NCBI GenBank assembly: GCA_002842465.1
Contig: PHDA01000014.1
Coordinates: 1-64,000, forward strand
DNA from: Bacteroidetes bacterium HGW-Bacteroidetes-7
GTDB lineage: Bacteria; Bacteroidota; Bacteroidia; Bacteroidales; UBA932
DNA: 64,000 nt
Direction: 5' to 3'
Shown: piece by piece, positions 48,134 to 55,971 of the stretch
Layout: the number at the start of each line of letters is the position of its first letter
How positions within the stretch are numbered: position 1 is the first letter of the stretch
The notes under the pieces: model-generated
Database searches by the model: none
What the model was told of the DNA's origin: nothing
What the model saw: the letters and a program-made list of their open reading frames with translations, nothing else
Position numbers and translations under genes: made by a program

Positions 48134-49801
48134 ATGGAGTGGTTAAACAATCTATTTGTCTCCGAAAGCGTCGCACAATCAGTAGTAATTTTGGCAGCAG
48201 TGATATCTGTTGGCATTTTACTTTCAAAAATTAAGATTGCAAACATATCATTCGGGATTACCTGGATTCTTTTTGCAGGTATAGCATTCAGCCATTTCGG
48301 ACTAAAAATTAATCCCGGAGTCCTTCATTTTGCAAAGGAGTTTGGACTGATACTTTTTGTCTATTCAATTGGGCTTCAAGTTGGACCAGGCTTTTTTTCG
48401 TCTTTTAAAAAGGGAGGAATAAAACTCAATCTCATTGCATCTGGAGTTGTGCTGGCAGGTGTTGCAACAACTCTTATAATCCATTATGCAACATCTCTTC
48501 CCATTTCAACCATGACAGGAATAATGTCGGGTGCTATAACAAATACCCCGGGACTTGGAGCTGCACAACAAACCTACCTTGATATTAATGGCTCAACAGA
48601 TCCGTCAATTGCGATGGGTTATGCAGTTGCCTACCCTTTGGGAGTTCTTGGAATTATCTTCTCAATAGTGCTTGTAAAGATAGTCTTTAGAATAAACCCG
48701 GATAAAGAGAGTGAAATGATTAAAGAGAGAGAGAAGGAAAATCCCGAAGAGACACTTAAACTTTCACTACTGATAAATAACCCGTCTATATATGGCAGAA
48801 CCATTGAGGAGATTAAGAGGCTATCGGGAAGAAGTTTTGTGATATCCAGGGTTTGGCGTTCAAAAGATGAGATTAAGATTGCAGGTGCCGAAACAAAACT
48901 TAATGAGGGCAATAAAGTGCTTGTAATTCTTCAGAAGTCAGATAAAGAGAGTGTGGTTGCTTTTCTGGGAAAAGAGACAGAATTTTTGGAACAAGAGTGG
49001 AGTATTGATAACCTTAATGTTGTTCCAAGAAGGGTTCTTGTTACTAAAGATCATGTAAACGGAAAATCTCTTTCGGAACTTAAACTTGGAAAGGCATTTG
49101 GAATTACTGTCACCAGAATTAACAGAGCGGGTGTTGACCTGGTAGCTAAACCATATTTAAAGCTTCAAATTGGTGACCGTTTGACGATTGTTGGTACAAC
49201 TGAGAGTATAGATGCCGCTGCCAAAGTATTGGGCAACTCTATGCATCGCCTACGAGAGCCAAATCTGGCAGCAATATTCCTGGGTATTGTTCTTGGTATA
49301 GTTCTGGGATCTATCCCATTCTTTATACCCGGTATCCCACAGCCCGTTAAACTTGGCCTTGCAGGAGGTCCGTTAATTATTGCCATTTTGATGAGTAAAT
49401 TCGGTCCTAAGTTTAAACTGGTAACATACACTACAATGAGTGCCAATCTCATGTTAAGAGAGGTTGGAATATCTCTTTTCCTTGCCTGTGTTGGTCTTGA
49501 TGCCGGAGGTGGATTTGTTGATACAATAGTAAACCAGGGTGGGGCAATCTGGATTTTGTACGGAGCTATTATTACAGTTGTTCCATTGTTTATAATGGGG
49601 GCAATAGGAAGATGGTATTTTAAACTAAATTATTTTACCCTCATGGGACTCATGGCCGGAAGTACAACAGACCCTCCGGCATTGGCCTATGCAAATTCAG
49701 CTGCCGGAAACGACCTCCCTGCTGTTAGTTACGCAACGGTTTACCCGCTCACAATGTTTCTAAGAGTATTAACAGCTCAGCTACTTATATTATTTTTCTA
49801 A
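48134..49801 (+). CDS. AspT/YidE-family putative transporter with TrkA_C domains
   Basis: A 555-aa membrane protein with a duplicated membrane unit at each end and a soluble middle (about 195-365) holding two TrkA_C/RCK_C-like domains (VVPRRVLVTKDHVNGKSL begins the second). Conserved blocks GAITNTPGLGAAQQ and GLMAGSTTDPPALAYAN are the paired signature of the family. AspT from Tetragenococcus exchanges aspartate and alanine; most YidE-type members have no known substrate. The start MEWLNNLF matches relatives and fits the promoter. It is divergent from mscL. Confidence 0.87.
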   Translation: MEWLNNLFVSESVAQSVVILAAVISVGILLSKIKIANISFGITWILFAGIAFSHFGLKINPGVLHFAKEFGLILFVYSIGLQVGPGFFSSFKKGGIKLNLIASGVVLAGVATTLIIHYATSLPISTMTGIMSGAITNTPGLGAAQQTYLDINGSTDPSIAMGYAVAYPLGVLGIIFSIVLVKIVFRINPDKESEMIKEREKENPEETLKLSLLINNPSIYGRTIEEIKRLSGRSFVISRVWRSKDEIKIAGAETKLNEGNKVLVILQKSDKESVVAFLGKETEFLEQEWSIDNLNVVPRRVLVTKDHVNGKSLSELKLGKAFGITVTRINRAGVDLVAKPYLKLQIGDRLTIVGTTESIDAAAKVLGNSMHRLREPNLAAIFLGIVLGIVLGSIPFFIPGIPQPVKLGLAGGPLIIAILMSKFGPKFKLVTYTTMSANLMLREVGISLFLACVGLDAGGGFVDTIVNQGGAIWILYGAIITVVPLFIMGAIGRWYFKLNYFTLMGLMAGSTTDPPALAYANSAAGNDLPAVSYATVYPLTMFLRVLTAQLLILFF

Positions 49802-49864
49802 AAAGCATATTTTGCTTTCTGCCAATAAGAAAAATTATTACATTTGCACACCCTGATCAAAAAA

Positions 49865-49951
49865 GCCCGGATGGCGAAATTGGTAGACGCGCTAGTTTCA
49901 GGGACTAGTATTCGCAAGGATGTGCAGGTTCGAGTCCTGTTCCGGGCACCA
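49865..49951 (+). tRNA. tRNA-Leu (anticodon CAG)
   Basis: An 87-nt tRNA with a long variable arm: acceptor GCCCGGA/TCCGGGC, anticodon loop TTCAGGG (anticodon CAG, decoding CUG), variable stem and T-arm GCAGGTTCGAGTCCTGT. The CCA end is encoded (49949-49951), unlike in the tRNA-Lys above. Confidence 0.95.
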
Positions 49952-49979
49952 AAAAAACCAAGCTATTGCTTGGTTTTTT
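49952..49979 (+). terminator. Intrinsic terminator of tRNA-Leu
   Basis: AAAAAACCAAGC pairs with GCTTGGTTTTTT around a TATT loop directly after the tRNA. Confidence 0.88.
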
Positions 49980-50002
49980 GTTTAATAAATAATCCCGGGA
50001 GA

Positions 50003-50794
50003 TTATAAGTTAGTTATTTTGCCTGAATAGTTGTAAAACACATTTGTTTCAGGAAGAGATGCTTTTATTTTGCAATATTGTTCAATACCGGTACAATGAC
50101 ATATCCCAATTGATTCAGGTTCATACGATTTTAGCTTTTCAATAATAAAATCAACTCTGTTTCCGTTGTCGTTAATAGTATGAAAACCCCCAATAATACT
50201 CTTAATCGGTAATTTAAAATGAGTTACTGCCGAGCTGGCTATGTTCGTAATTCCTCTGTGTGAGCAGCTGCTTAAAATAATTAGCTTCTGATTGTGAACA
50301 GCTGTTAGAAATAGTTCGTCAGGAAATTCGTCTCTTTCGATAAAACCTGTATCCTCTTTGTTTACTATTTTAATATCGGGCAGAATGTATAAGCTTTCAC
50401 CAACATTCATAATATCACTTACTTCAATAACCCTCCCCTCCATTAATTCTCCATCAGGAATAAAGCTGATAATACCTTTTTTTGAATCATATTTTGGATC
50501 AAGTGACTCTTTTTTAAGATAAACTTTTGCTTTTTTATTAATTTTTAGAAAATCAGAAAGACCGCCACCATGATCATAGTGTCCGTGACTTATAATAACA
50601 GAGTCAATCTTTTCTGTCTCTACTCCAAGTTTTCTTGCATTTTGAATAAAGGTGCCACTTTGCCCTGTATCAAATAGAATGCGTTTATCAATTGTCCCAT
50701 CTTTCAGATGCGTTTCGATGTACATCGACAATCCATGTTCTGCAAGAATTCCTCTGTCAATTGCATAATTTTCGATAAGAGTTATTATTTTCAT
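50003..50794 (-). CDS. Metallo-beta-lactamase-fold hydrolase of the ORP-like operon
   Basis: A 263-aa MBL-fold protein with the metal motif HGHYDHGGG (His70, His72, Asp74, His75). The remaining ligand sites are seen as SSCSHRG and GGFHT. It resembles the group annotated as dihydropterin-linked or methanopterin-related 'phosphate synthases', a label that is not reliable for bacteria. It is the last gene of the eight-gene operon and overlaps the Mrp-type gene by one base. A link to metal-cofactor assembly is inferred from context only. Confidence 0.82.
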   Translation of the reverse strand: MKIITLIENYAIDRGILAEHGLSMYIETHLKDGTIDKRILFDTGQSGTFIQNARKLGVETEKIDSVIISHGHYDHGGGLSDFLKINKKAKVYLKKESLDPKYDSKKGIISFIPDGELMEGRVIEVSDIMNVGESLYILPDIKIVNKEDTGFIERDEFPDELFLTAVHNQKLIILSSCSHRGITNIASSAVTHFKLPIKSIIGGFHTINDNGNRVDFIIEKLKSYEPESIGICHCTGIEQYCKIKASLPETNVFYNYSGKITNL

Positions 50795-51588
50795 TATATA
50801 ATGCTATCGGTTATCTTTTTAAATGCTTCATAAACTTGCACATCAAGCATAAGCTCATTCATTTTTCCTGAATCACAGTTAATTCCTATAGTTTCGTTTA
50901 CAGGAATTTGAGCAAGAAGTGGAATATTAAAATCTTTTGAAATTTTCTCTCCGCCCCCCTTGCCAAACAGGTAATATTTCTCTGTAGGGTGTTCGGTAGG
51001 AGTAAACCATGACATATTTTCGACAACGCCAATTACCGGGATCCCAATCACTTCATTTTTGTACATTGATATTGCCTTCTCTACATCGTCCATTGCCATA
51101 ATCTGAGGAGTAGTTACAAAAATGACTCCGTCTGATTCAAAATTTTGAAGAAGAGTTAAGTGTATGTCGCTTGTTCCCGGAGGGGTGTCAACAATAAGAT
51201 AGTCCAGGTCTCCCCACAGTGTATCGGTCAGAAGTTGGCTGATACCGCTGGAAGCTTTAGGGCCTCTCCATACCAGTGGTTGTTTGGTATCTACAAGAAA
51301 GCCAATTGACATCAATTTGATACCATAGCTAACAAAAGGGACGAGGTAGCTTTTACCCTCCTTATCAACAACTAATGGTCTTTTGTCCTTGAGGTTGAAG
51401 AGCAGAGGTAATGATGGCCCGTAGATATCTGCATCAAGCAGGCCGGTTGAATAACCTTCACTTGCAAGGTTCATGGCAATTCCTGCGGCAACGGTTGATT
51501 TTCCCACTCCTCCTTTTCCGGAGGCAACAACAATAATCTTCTTTACATTCTGAAGCTTAGTCTTTTCAATAGGTGCGTTGTTATCCAT
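50794..51588 (-). CDS. Mrp/NBP35-type Fe-S carrier ATPase
   Basis: A 264-aa P-loop ATPase of the Mrp/NBP35 (ApbC) family, with deviant Walker A GKGGVGKS (24-31), DADIYGPSLPLLF and DTPPGTSDIHLTL. Family members bind and hand on Fe-S clusters. The usual C-terminal CxxC that holds the shared cluster is absent: after VVENMSWF the sequence reads TPTEHPTEKYYLFG. It also lacks the N-terminal DUF59 domain of Mrp. A housekeeping Mrp may lie elsewhere, so this copy may be dedicated to the operon. Confidence 0.88.
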   Translation of the reverse strand: MDNNAPIEKTKLQNVKKIIVVASGKGGVGKSTVAAGIAMNLASEGYSTGLLDADIYGPSLPLLFNLKDKRPLVVDKEGKSYLVPFVSYGIKLMSIGFLVDTKQPLVWRGPKASSGISQLLTDTLWGDLDYLIVDTPPGTSDIHLTLLQNFESDGVIFVTTPQIMAMDDVEKAISMYKNEVIGIPVIGVVENMSWFTPTEHPTEKYYLFGKGGGEKISKDFNIPLLAQIPVNETIGINCDSGKMNELMLDVQVYEAFKKITDSII

Positions 51589-51595
51589 ATTCTGT

Positions 51596-52456
51596 TTAGT
51601 TAATAATTGAATTGTATATTTGTTTTAATGTGTTACTTGTTTCTGAATCAGGCTTCCATTCATTAATAGTCATGCAATTTACCATTGCATATACTATTTC
51701 AGGGTCAAATTTGATAGTTCCCGCGAGTTTGAATTTATTTTGGTAGCAATATGTTATTATTTCATCGGTAATTTGTTGACAAAGATCAGATTTGTTTATT
51801 ACTATACTTAGCTCTGTATTAAACTTAGATACTAGCTCAACAGTTCGAATAAGATCACTGAATGCAGACATTGAGGGCTCTGTTACTATTACAACCTTAT
51901 CTACACCTGTGATTGATGATATTAGAGAACATCCTATTCCCGGAGGTGAGTCTATAAGAATGTGGTCAATTTTATGTAATGTGGCTATCTCTTTTGCTTT
52001 TCTTCTGACAATGGCAACCAGTTTTCCGGAGTTTTCCTCACCGGGGTATAAGATTCCAAAAACCATTTTACCAAACCTGAATGAGCCGGAATACATACGA
52101 CTCTTGTCTCTTTTCTCCATACTGATTGCAGAAACAGGGCACACCCTTTCACAAAGACGACAACCATCACAGTTAACTGAATCAATTGAGACCTTGTTTT
52201 CCGATATGGTCATAGCCTCAAATCTGCAATATTCAGTACAAATTCTGCAACTGTTACATTTTGAATAGTCTATTACTGCCTTTTCACCGGCAATATAAAC
52301 TGACTGCTCTTCTACAGTGGGGTTCATAATTATGTGCATATTAGCTGCATCTACATCACAATCTGCAAGAACGACATTGTTTGCTATTGAGGCGAATGCT
52401 GCTGTTATGCTGCTTTTGCCGGTCCCTCCCTTTCCACTGATAATTGCAATTTCCAT
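51596..52456 (-). CDS. MinD-like ATPase with inserted 4Fe-4S module
   Basis: A 286-aa P-loop ATPase with deviant Walker A GKGGTGKS (8-15) and an inserted two-cluster ferredoxin domain: Cys67, 70, 73, 77 and Cys96, 99, 102, 106. The ATPase resumes with ILIDSPPGIGCSLISS. The same architecture, in two adjacent genes, is known from the ORP cluster of Desulfovibrio and other anaerobes, where the ATPases form a complex with the NifX-like protein. It is four bases downstream of its paralogue and probably forms a heterodimer with it. Confidence 0.87.
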   Translation of the reverse strand: MEIAIISGKGGTGKSSITAAFASIANNVVLADCDVDAANMHIIMNPTVEEQSVYIAGEKAVIDYSKCNSCRICTEYCRFEAMTISENKVSIDSVNCDGCRLCERVCPVSAISMEKRDKSRMYSGSFRFGKMVFGILYPGEENSGKLVAIVRRKAKEIATLHKIDHILIDSPPGIGCSLISSITGVDKVVIVTEPSMSAFSDLIRTVELVSKFNTELSIVINKSDLCQQITDEIITYCYQNKFKLAGTIKFDPEIVYAMVNCMTINEWKPDSETSNTLKQIYNSIIN

Positions 52457-52459
52457 TGA

Positions 52460-53317
52460 TTAATTATGAATTATTGATTCAGATAGTTTTACAAACTTTT
52501 GATAAATATCTGCCCTGCTCTCAATGACTAATTTACCAGACGAGTAAATCATAGCAATCTCTTTATCAAATTGTAGCTCCATTGATATTTTAATTTTCTC
52601 TTTTTTGAGATATTTATAAACATCATCACTCCCCAGTCCTGCTCTGTTAATAATCACTGAAAATGGCTTTTCCATTTGTCTGACAATCTGTATTGATAGC
52701 TTTAAGTCATTTAACCCAAATGGAGTAGGCTCAGTAACAAGAAGTACATAATCGGCTTTGGAGATTGTATGAATGAACGGACATGATGTTCCCGGAGGTG
52801 CGTCCAGTATTACTATTTCTGAATCTAAAGATGCTTTGATTGTCTCTTTTATTACGGGCACAGGTGTTAAAGCACCAACCCTCAGCCTTCCTTCAACTAA
52901 TTTTGACTTTGAATTGACCCGGTACATACCAACCTCTCCCAAGGAGATTTCAGTCTCTTTAAGTGCATCAAATTTACAGGCGTAAGTGCAAGCACCACAG
53001 CCATGACACAAATCTTCAATTAATCTGAAAATTCGCTTTTCGGGTAAAAGAAAAATTGCGTTGTAATTGCAGTATTCCTCGCATTTTCCACAGTAAGTGC
53101 ATGCTTCTGGTTCAAACAGAGGTAACATCTGTCTCACCTCTGAAGCGCTCTCTTTGGTGGATTTGAAAAAAATCAGGGAATTAGGTTCCTCTGCATCGCA
53201 ATCTGCAAGATTTACATTATAAGATGCTTTTGAAAGAAGAGCAAAGAGATTGGTTGCGATAAGAGTTTTGCCCGTGCCTCCCTTGCCGCTTGCAACTGCG
53301 ACTATCATAATAGACAA
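52460..53317 (-). CDS. MinD-like ATPase with inserted 4Fe-4S module, paralogue
   Basis: A 285-aa paralogue of the following gene. Walker A is GKGGTGKT (11-18). The inserted ferredoxin cysteines are 73, 76, 79, 83 and 104, 107, 110, 114. The second ATPase half has VILDAPPGTSCPF. Both proteins share order and spacing of all motifs, so they arose by duplication. ATP-driven electron transfer or cluster transfer to the NifX-like proteins is the likely role, by analogy with ORP clusters. Confidence 0.87.
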   Translation of the reverse strand: MSIMIVAVASGKGGTGKTLIATNLFALLSKASYNVNLADCDAEEPNSLIFFKSTKESASEVRQMLPLFEPEACTYCGKCEEYCNYNAIFLLPEKRIFRLIEDLCHGCGACTYACKFDALKETEISLGEVGMYRVNSKSKLVEGRLRVGALTPVPVIKETIKASLDSEIVILDAPPGTSCPFIHTISKADYVLLVTEPTPFGLNDLKLSIQIVRQMEKPFSVIINRAGLGSDDVYKYLKKEKIKISMELQFDKEIAMIYSSGKLVIESRADIYQKFVKLSESIIHN

Positions 53318-53329
53318 TCTTTTAACAGG

Positions 53330-53773
53330 TTAGTTATAGGATTTCCTGATATTTTCATCTGTAATAGTGTATCTTAAATTCTCTTGTTTTGTTTCAGTAT
53401 TCCAAGTGTTGAGGTTATTGTGAGTGAGAAAATACTTTTCGGGAATAGGATGTGTTCCTGTAATAACCGGAATTCCATATTTTTCCGGAATGAATTTTTT
53501 AAAGTGCTCAATATTAGGACAGGGTGGATATCCTACCAACAATCCTGTTGCCAGATGAATTACTTCAACTCCGTTTTTTTTCATCTCTTCAGGAGCATAT
53601 TCAATATTTCCGCCGGGACATCCTCCACATGTTGTGTATGCAGCAATTTCAATCTTTTTATCTCCATAAATTGAAAATGCACCCTCTTTATTTAATGCAG
53701 CTCTGAAACATTTGCCACCTGCACAGTTTCTGTACCGGTTACAAATAATTATCCCAATTTTAACCGTTTCCAT
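53330..53773 (-). CDS. CGGC-domain protein
   Basis: A 147-aa cysteine-rich protein with the CGGC motif at Cys49-Cys52 (TTCGGCPGG), an N-terminal pair in ICNRYRNCAGGKC, and a later GYPPCPNIEHF. CGGC domains are thought to bind metal. The protein lies between the NifX-like genes and the Fe-S ATPases with 12-base gaps on both sides, so it is an integral part of the operon. Its role is unknown. Confidence 0.8.
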   Translation of the reverse strand: METVKIGIIICNRYRNCAGGKCFRAALNKEGAFSIYGDKKIEIAAYTTCGGCPGGNIEYAPEEMKKNGVEVIHLATGLLVGYPPCPNIEHFKKFIPEKYGIPVITGTHPIPEKYFLTHNNLNTWNTETKQENLRYTITDENIRKSYN

Positions 53774-53785
53774 TGTTAATACAAT

Positions 53786-54124
53786 TTAATGATCGCAGCT
53801 GTTTCCGGAACTTGTAAGATTTCCTTCAATCCAATCATACACTAGTTCTTCGGCATTTTTTGATTCTGCTCCTGTATGAACGGATATATTATTTTGATTG
53901 AACAAATCTTTTGCGTGTTTACCCATACCTCCGGCAATAACATATGTTACTCCTTGTTTTCCCAGCCAGGCAGGTAAAAGCCCGGGTTCGTGAGGTGGTG
54001 GAATTACAATGCTTTTATTAACGACTTGTTTTTCATGAACTTCAACCAGAGCAAATTCGGTACAATGTCCAAAGTGCTGGCACAAAATTCCATTCTCAAG
54101 TGGAATTGCTATTATGTTTTTCAT
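53786..54124 (-). CDS. NifX/NifB-type iron-molybdenum cofactor-binding protein (Cys/His-rich)
   Basis: A 112-aa dinitrogenase iron-molybdenum cofactor (NifB/NifX) domain protein. The probable metal site is LCQHFGHCTEF (Cys15, His17, His20, Cys21), and the tail ends in SGNSCDH, a second potential metal site. The fold core includes VIAGGMGKHAKDLF. No nitrogenase gene is present, so these proteins are not for nitrogen fixation. It overlaps the preceding NifX-like gene by four bases. Confidence 0.87.
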   Translation of the reverse strand: MKNIIAIPLENGILCQHFGHCTEFALVEVHEKQVVNKSIVIPPPHEPGLLPAWLGKQGVTYVIAGGMGKHAKDLFNQNNISVHTGAESKNAEELVYDWIEGNLTSSGNSCDH

Positions 54125-54438
54125 TTTTGAAATAATTTTATAATATCCTTAATTGTTTTATTCTCCTCTTTAATGACTATGAGTTTGATATTCAGGCTGT
54201 CGAAAACTCCTTTTACCTTTGCTCCGAATTCGCCCGAAATAACCTTCTCCGCACCTTTTGAGGCAATTAATCGTGCAGATGCTATACCCGCTCCCTCAAT
54301 ACTGTCAATGTTTGGATTGGGAATAAACTCTGTTGATTTTAGCTCGGTGTCATATATTATGAACCAAGAGCATCTTCCAAAACGGCTGTCCAAAACTGCA
54401 TCCGTTGAATTTCCTGTAGATGTGATAGCTACTTTCAT
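54121..54438 (-). CDS. NifX-like protein, orange-protein type
   Basis: A 105-aa NifX-fold protein starting with KVAITSTGN, with DSRFGRCSWFIIYD and VISGEFGAKVKGVF. This is the family of the orange protein, which in Desulfovibrio carries a mixed Mo-Cu sulfide cluster. That property cannot be shown here. It lies two bases after the DUF134 gene and is translationally close to the next gene (four-base overlap). Confidence 0.85.
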   Translation of the reverse strand: MKVAITSTGNSTDAVLDSRFGRCSWFIIYDTELKSTEFIPNPNIDSIEGAGIASARLIASKGAEKVISGEFGAKVKGVFDSLNIKLIVIKEENKTIKDIIKLFQK

Positions 54439-54440
54439 AT

Positions 54441-54884
54441 TTATTTACATTTTAAGTTTCTTTCAGAAACATCATCAGATTCATCTGAAAATTGTTCAAT
54501 ATTTTTTGAACAGCATAAAGAACATTCGTTAGCCAATGTTTCCCGATCATGGTGGTTAAAAAGTGATCCACAATCATTACATTGATACCATTCACTGTCA
54601 AAGTATACTTTTCCCCCTTCAAAAACAATAGGTAATCCCTGAGTAAAGGATAGCGCAACCTTTCGTCTGGCACTTTCATAAATTCGCGCAAACGTTGATC
54701 TTGATATTCCCATCTGTGAAGATGCGCGCATCTGTCCAAATAGCTCATAATCACTTAAACGTATTGCTTCGTACTCCTCGTAATTCATTACTACAACATG
54801 AGTATTTTCGGGGCCACCGATTGGTTTAAATCCTTTAAAATTAGGTGGGTTGCTTACTTTTCGTATTAATTTTGGTCTAGGCAT
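54441..54884 (-). CDS. DUF134 (UPF0251) DNA-binding regulator with zinc-ribbon-like tail
   Basis: A 147-aa DUF134 protein, first gene of the operon. The N-terminus MPRPKLIRKV and PIGGP are family marks, followed by a sigma-70 region 4-like helix-turn-helix (EAIRLSDYELFGQMRASSQM, then GISRSTFARIYESARRKVA). Family members are usually about 100 aa. Here the C-terminus is extended by a cysteine-rich part with Cys102, 105, 121 and 124 (plus 125), which looks like a zinc ribbon and could sense metal or redox state. Autoregulation through the palindrome at 54914-54929 is inferred. Confidence 0.87.
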   Translation of the reverse strand: MPRPKLIRKVSNPPNFKGFKPIGGPENTHVVVMNYEEYEAIRLSDYELFGQMRASSQMGISRSTFARIYESARRKVALSFTQGLPIVFEGGKVYFDSEWYQCNDCGSLFNHHDRETLANECSLCCSKNIEQFSDESDDVSERNLKCK

Positions 54885-54905
54885 AAACTGGTCATTTGGT
54901 TGTTA

Positions 54906-54913
54906 CAAAGATA
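54906..54913 (-). promoter_or_regulatory. Predicted -7 box of the ORP-like operon
   Basis: On the minus strand TATCTTTG (TAnnTTTG) lies 21 bases before the DUF134 start and directly adjoins the palindrome. Confidence 0.6.
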
Positions 54914-54929
54914 ATGAACATATGTTCAT
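54914..54929. promoter_or_regulatory. Perfect palindrome, candidate operator
   Basis: ATGAACATATGTTCAT is a perfect 16-bp inverted repeat. It fills the spacer just upstream of the -7 box, so a bound protein would block RNA polymerase. The adjacent DUF134 gene is the obvious candidate for the binding protein. Confidence 0.6.
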
Positions 54930-55030
54930 AATAAAATTTATTTATTTAAATTATTCTTTAGTCATTTTTATTTTTCAATTGCTATCAAGGTTAGTGAACT
55001 ACTTTAATTTAATTTAAACTTTAAACAAAA

Positions 55031-55957
55031 ATGACAGAACCAATCGTAAGAGTTGAAAACCTATCCCATAGGTACAGCGTTCAGTGGGCAGTCAAAAATG
55101 TAGATTTTGAGATTGCTGATTGTGGCATCTATGGATTGCTGGGGTCTAACGGAGCTGGAAAATCTACCATTATGAACATTATCTGCGGAGTTTTAAAACA
55201 GACTAACGGTAATGTATTTATTAATGGAATAGATATGCGGAGCAACTCCATTGAGGCAAAAAAACACATTGGATTTTTACCTCAAAAACCACCTTTACAT
55301 CCTGATTTGACAGTTGAGGAGTACCTTATTCATTGCGCTAATCTTAGAATGATTCCTGATAAAGAGATGAAAAATGCTCTTGATTCAGTACTTGCAAAAT
55401 GTGCGATAACTCACTTCAGAAAAAGATTAATCAAAAATCTGTCGGGAGGTTACCAGCAACGGGTTGGGATTGCTCAGGCGATTATTCATAATCCAAATCT
55501 TGTTGTTCTTGATGAGCCTACAAACGGTCTTGATCCTAATCAGACTGTAGAAATTAGACATTTGATAAAGGAGATTGCCAGGGAGCGAACGGTTTTACTA
55601 TCTACACACATACTTTCAGAAGTTCAGGCTACCTGTGATTATATCAGAATGGTAGAAGAGGGCAAAGTTGTGTTTGCCGGGACTGTAGATGAGTTCGATA
55701 ATTATATTGAACCTAATACTGTCTTTGTATCATTATTGGAGAGCCCTCCAGTCGAAGAGCTTAAGGTAATACCGGGAGTTCTGGATGTTGAGGAGCTGGA
55801 AGATACTAAGTATCGAGTTAAATTTGCTGATTCTCAAGATATTATTGAGAGAATAGTTGAAGCTAGCGTTTCAAAGGGGTGGAGACTAAATGAGATAAGG
55901 ATGGAGAGAAGCTCTCTGGATACAATTTTTGCAGAATTATCAAAAACAGTAAAATAA
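55031..55957 (+). CDS. ABC transporter ATP-binding protein (GldA-like)
   Basis: A 308-aa ATPase with Walker A LLGSNGAGKST (about 36-46), signature LSGGYQQRVGIAQAI, Walker B LVVLDEPTNGLDP and the H-loop STHILSE. The C-terminal 80 residues are the usual DrrA/GldA-type extension. It pairs with the permease-GldG fusion 14 bases downstream. In gliding flavobacteria the GldA-GldFG transporter is needed for motility, but homologues are widespread in non-gliding Bacteroidales, where the cargo is unknown. Confidence 0.9.
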   Translation: MTEPIVRVENLSHRYSVQWAVKNVDFEIADCGIYGLLGSNGAGKSTIMNIICGVLKQTNGNVFINGIDMRSNSIEAKKHIGFLPQKPPLHPDLTVEEYLIHCANLRMIPDKEMKNALDSVLAKCAITHFRKRLIKNLSGGYQQRVGIAQAIIHNPNLVVLDEPTNGLDPNQTVEIRHLIKEIARERTVLLSTHILSEVQATCDYIRMVEEGKVVFAGTVDEFDNYIEPNTVFVSLLESPPVEELKVIPGVLDVEELEDTKYRVKFADSQDIIERIVEASVSKGWRLNEIRMERSSLDTIFAELSKTVK

Positions 55958-55971
55958 AGAGGAGAATAGAT

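Noticed and set aside
51792-52268. A 158-codon plus-strand frame opposite a MinD-like ATPase gene
   Set aside because: Fully antisense to a conserved gene with intact Fe-S motifs; no start context or family match.
53786-54438. Nitrogen-fixation genes (NifX/NifB-domain proteins)
   Set aside because: The domains alone do not show nitrogenase; no nifHDK or full NifB radical SAM gene is present and the context is an ORP-like operon.
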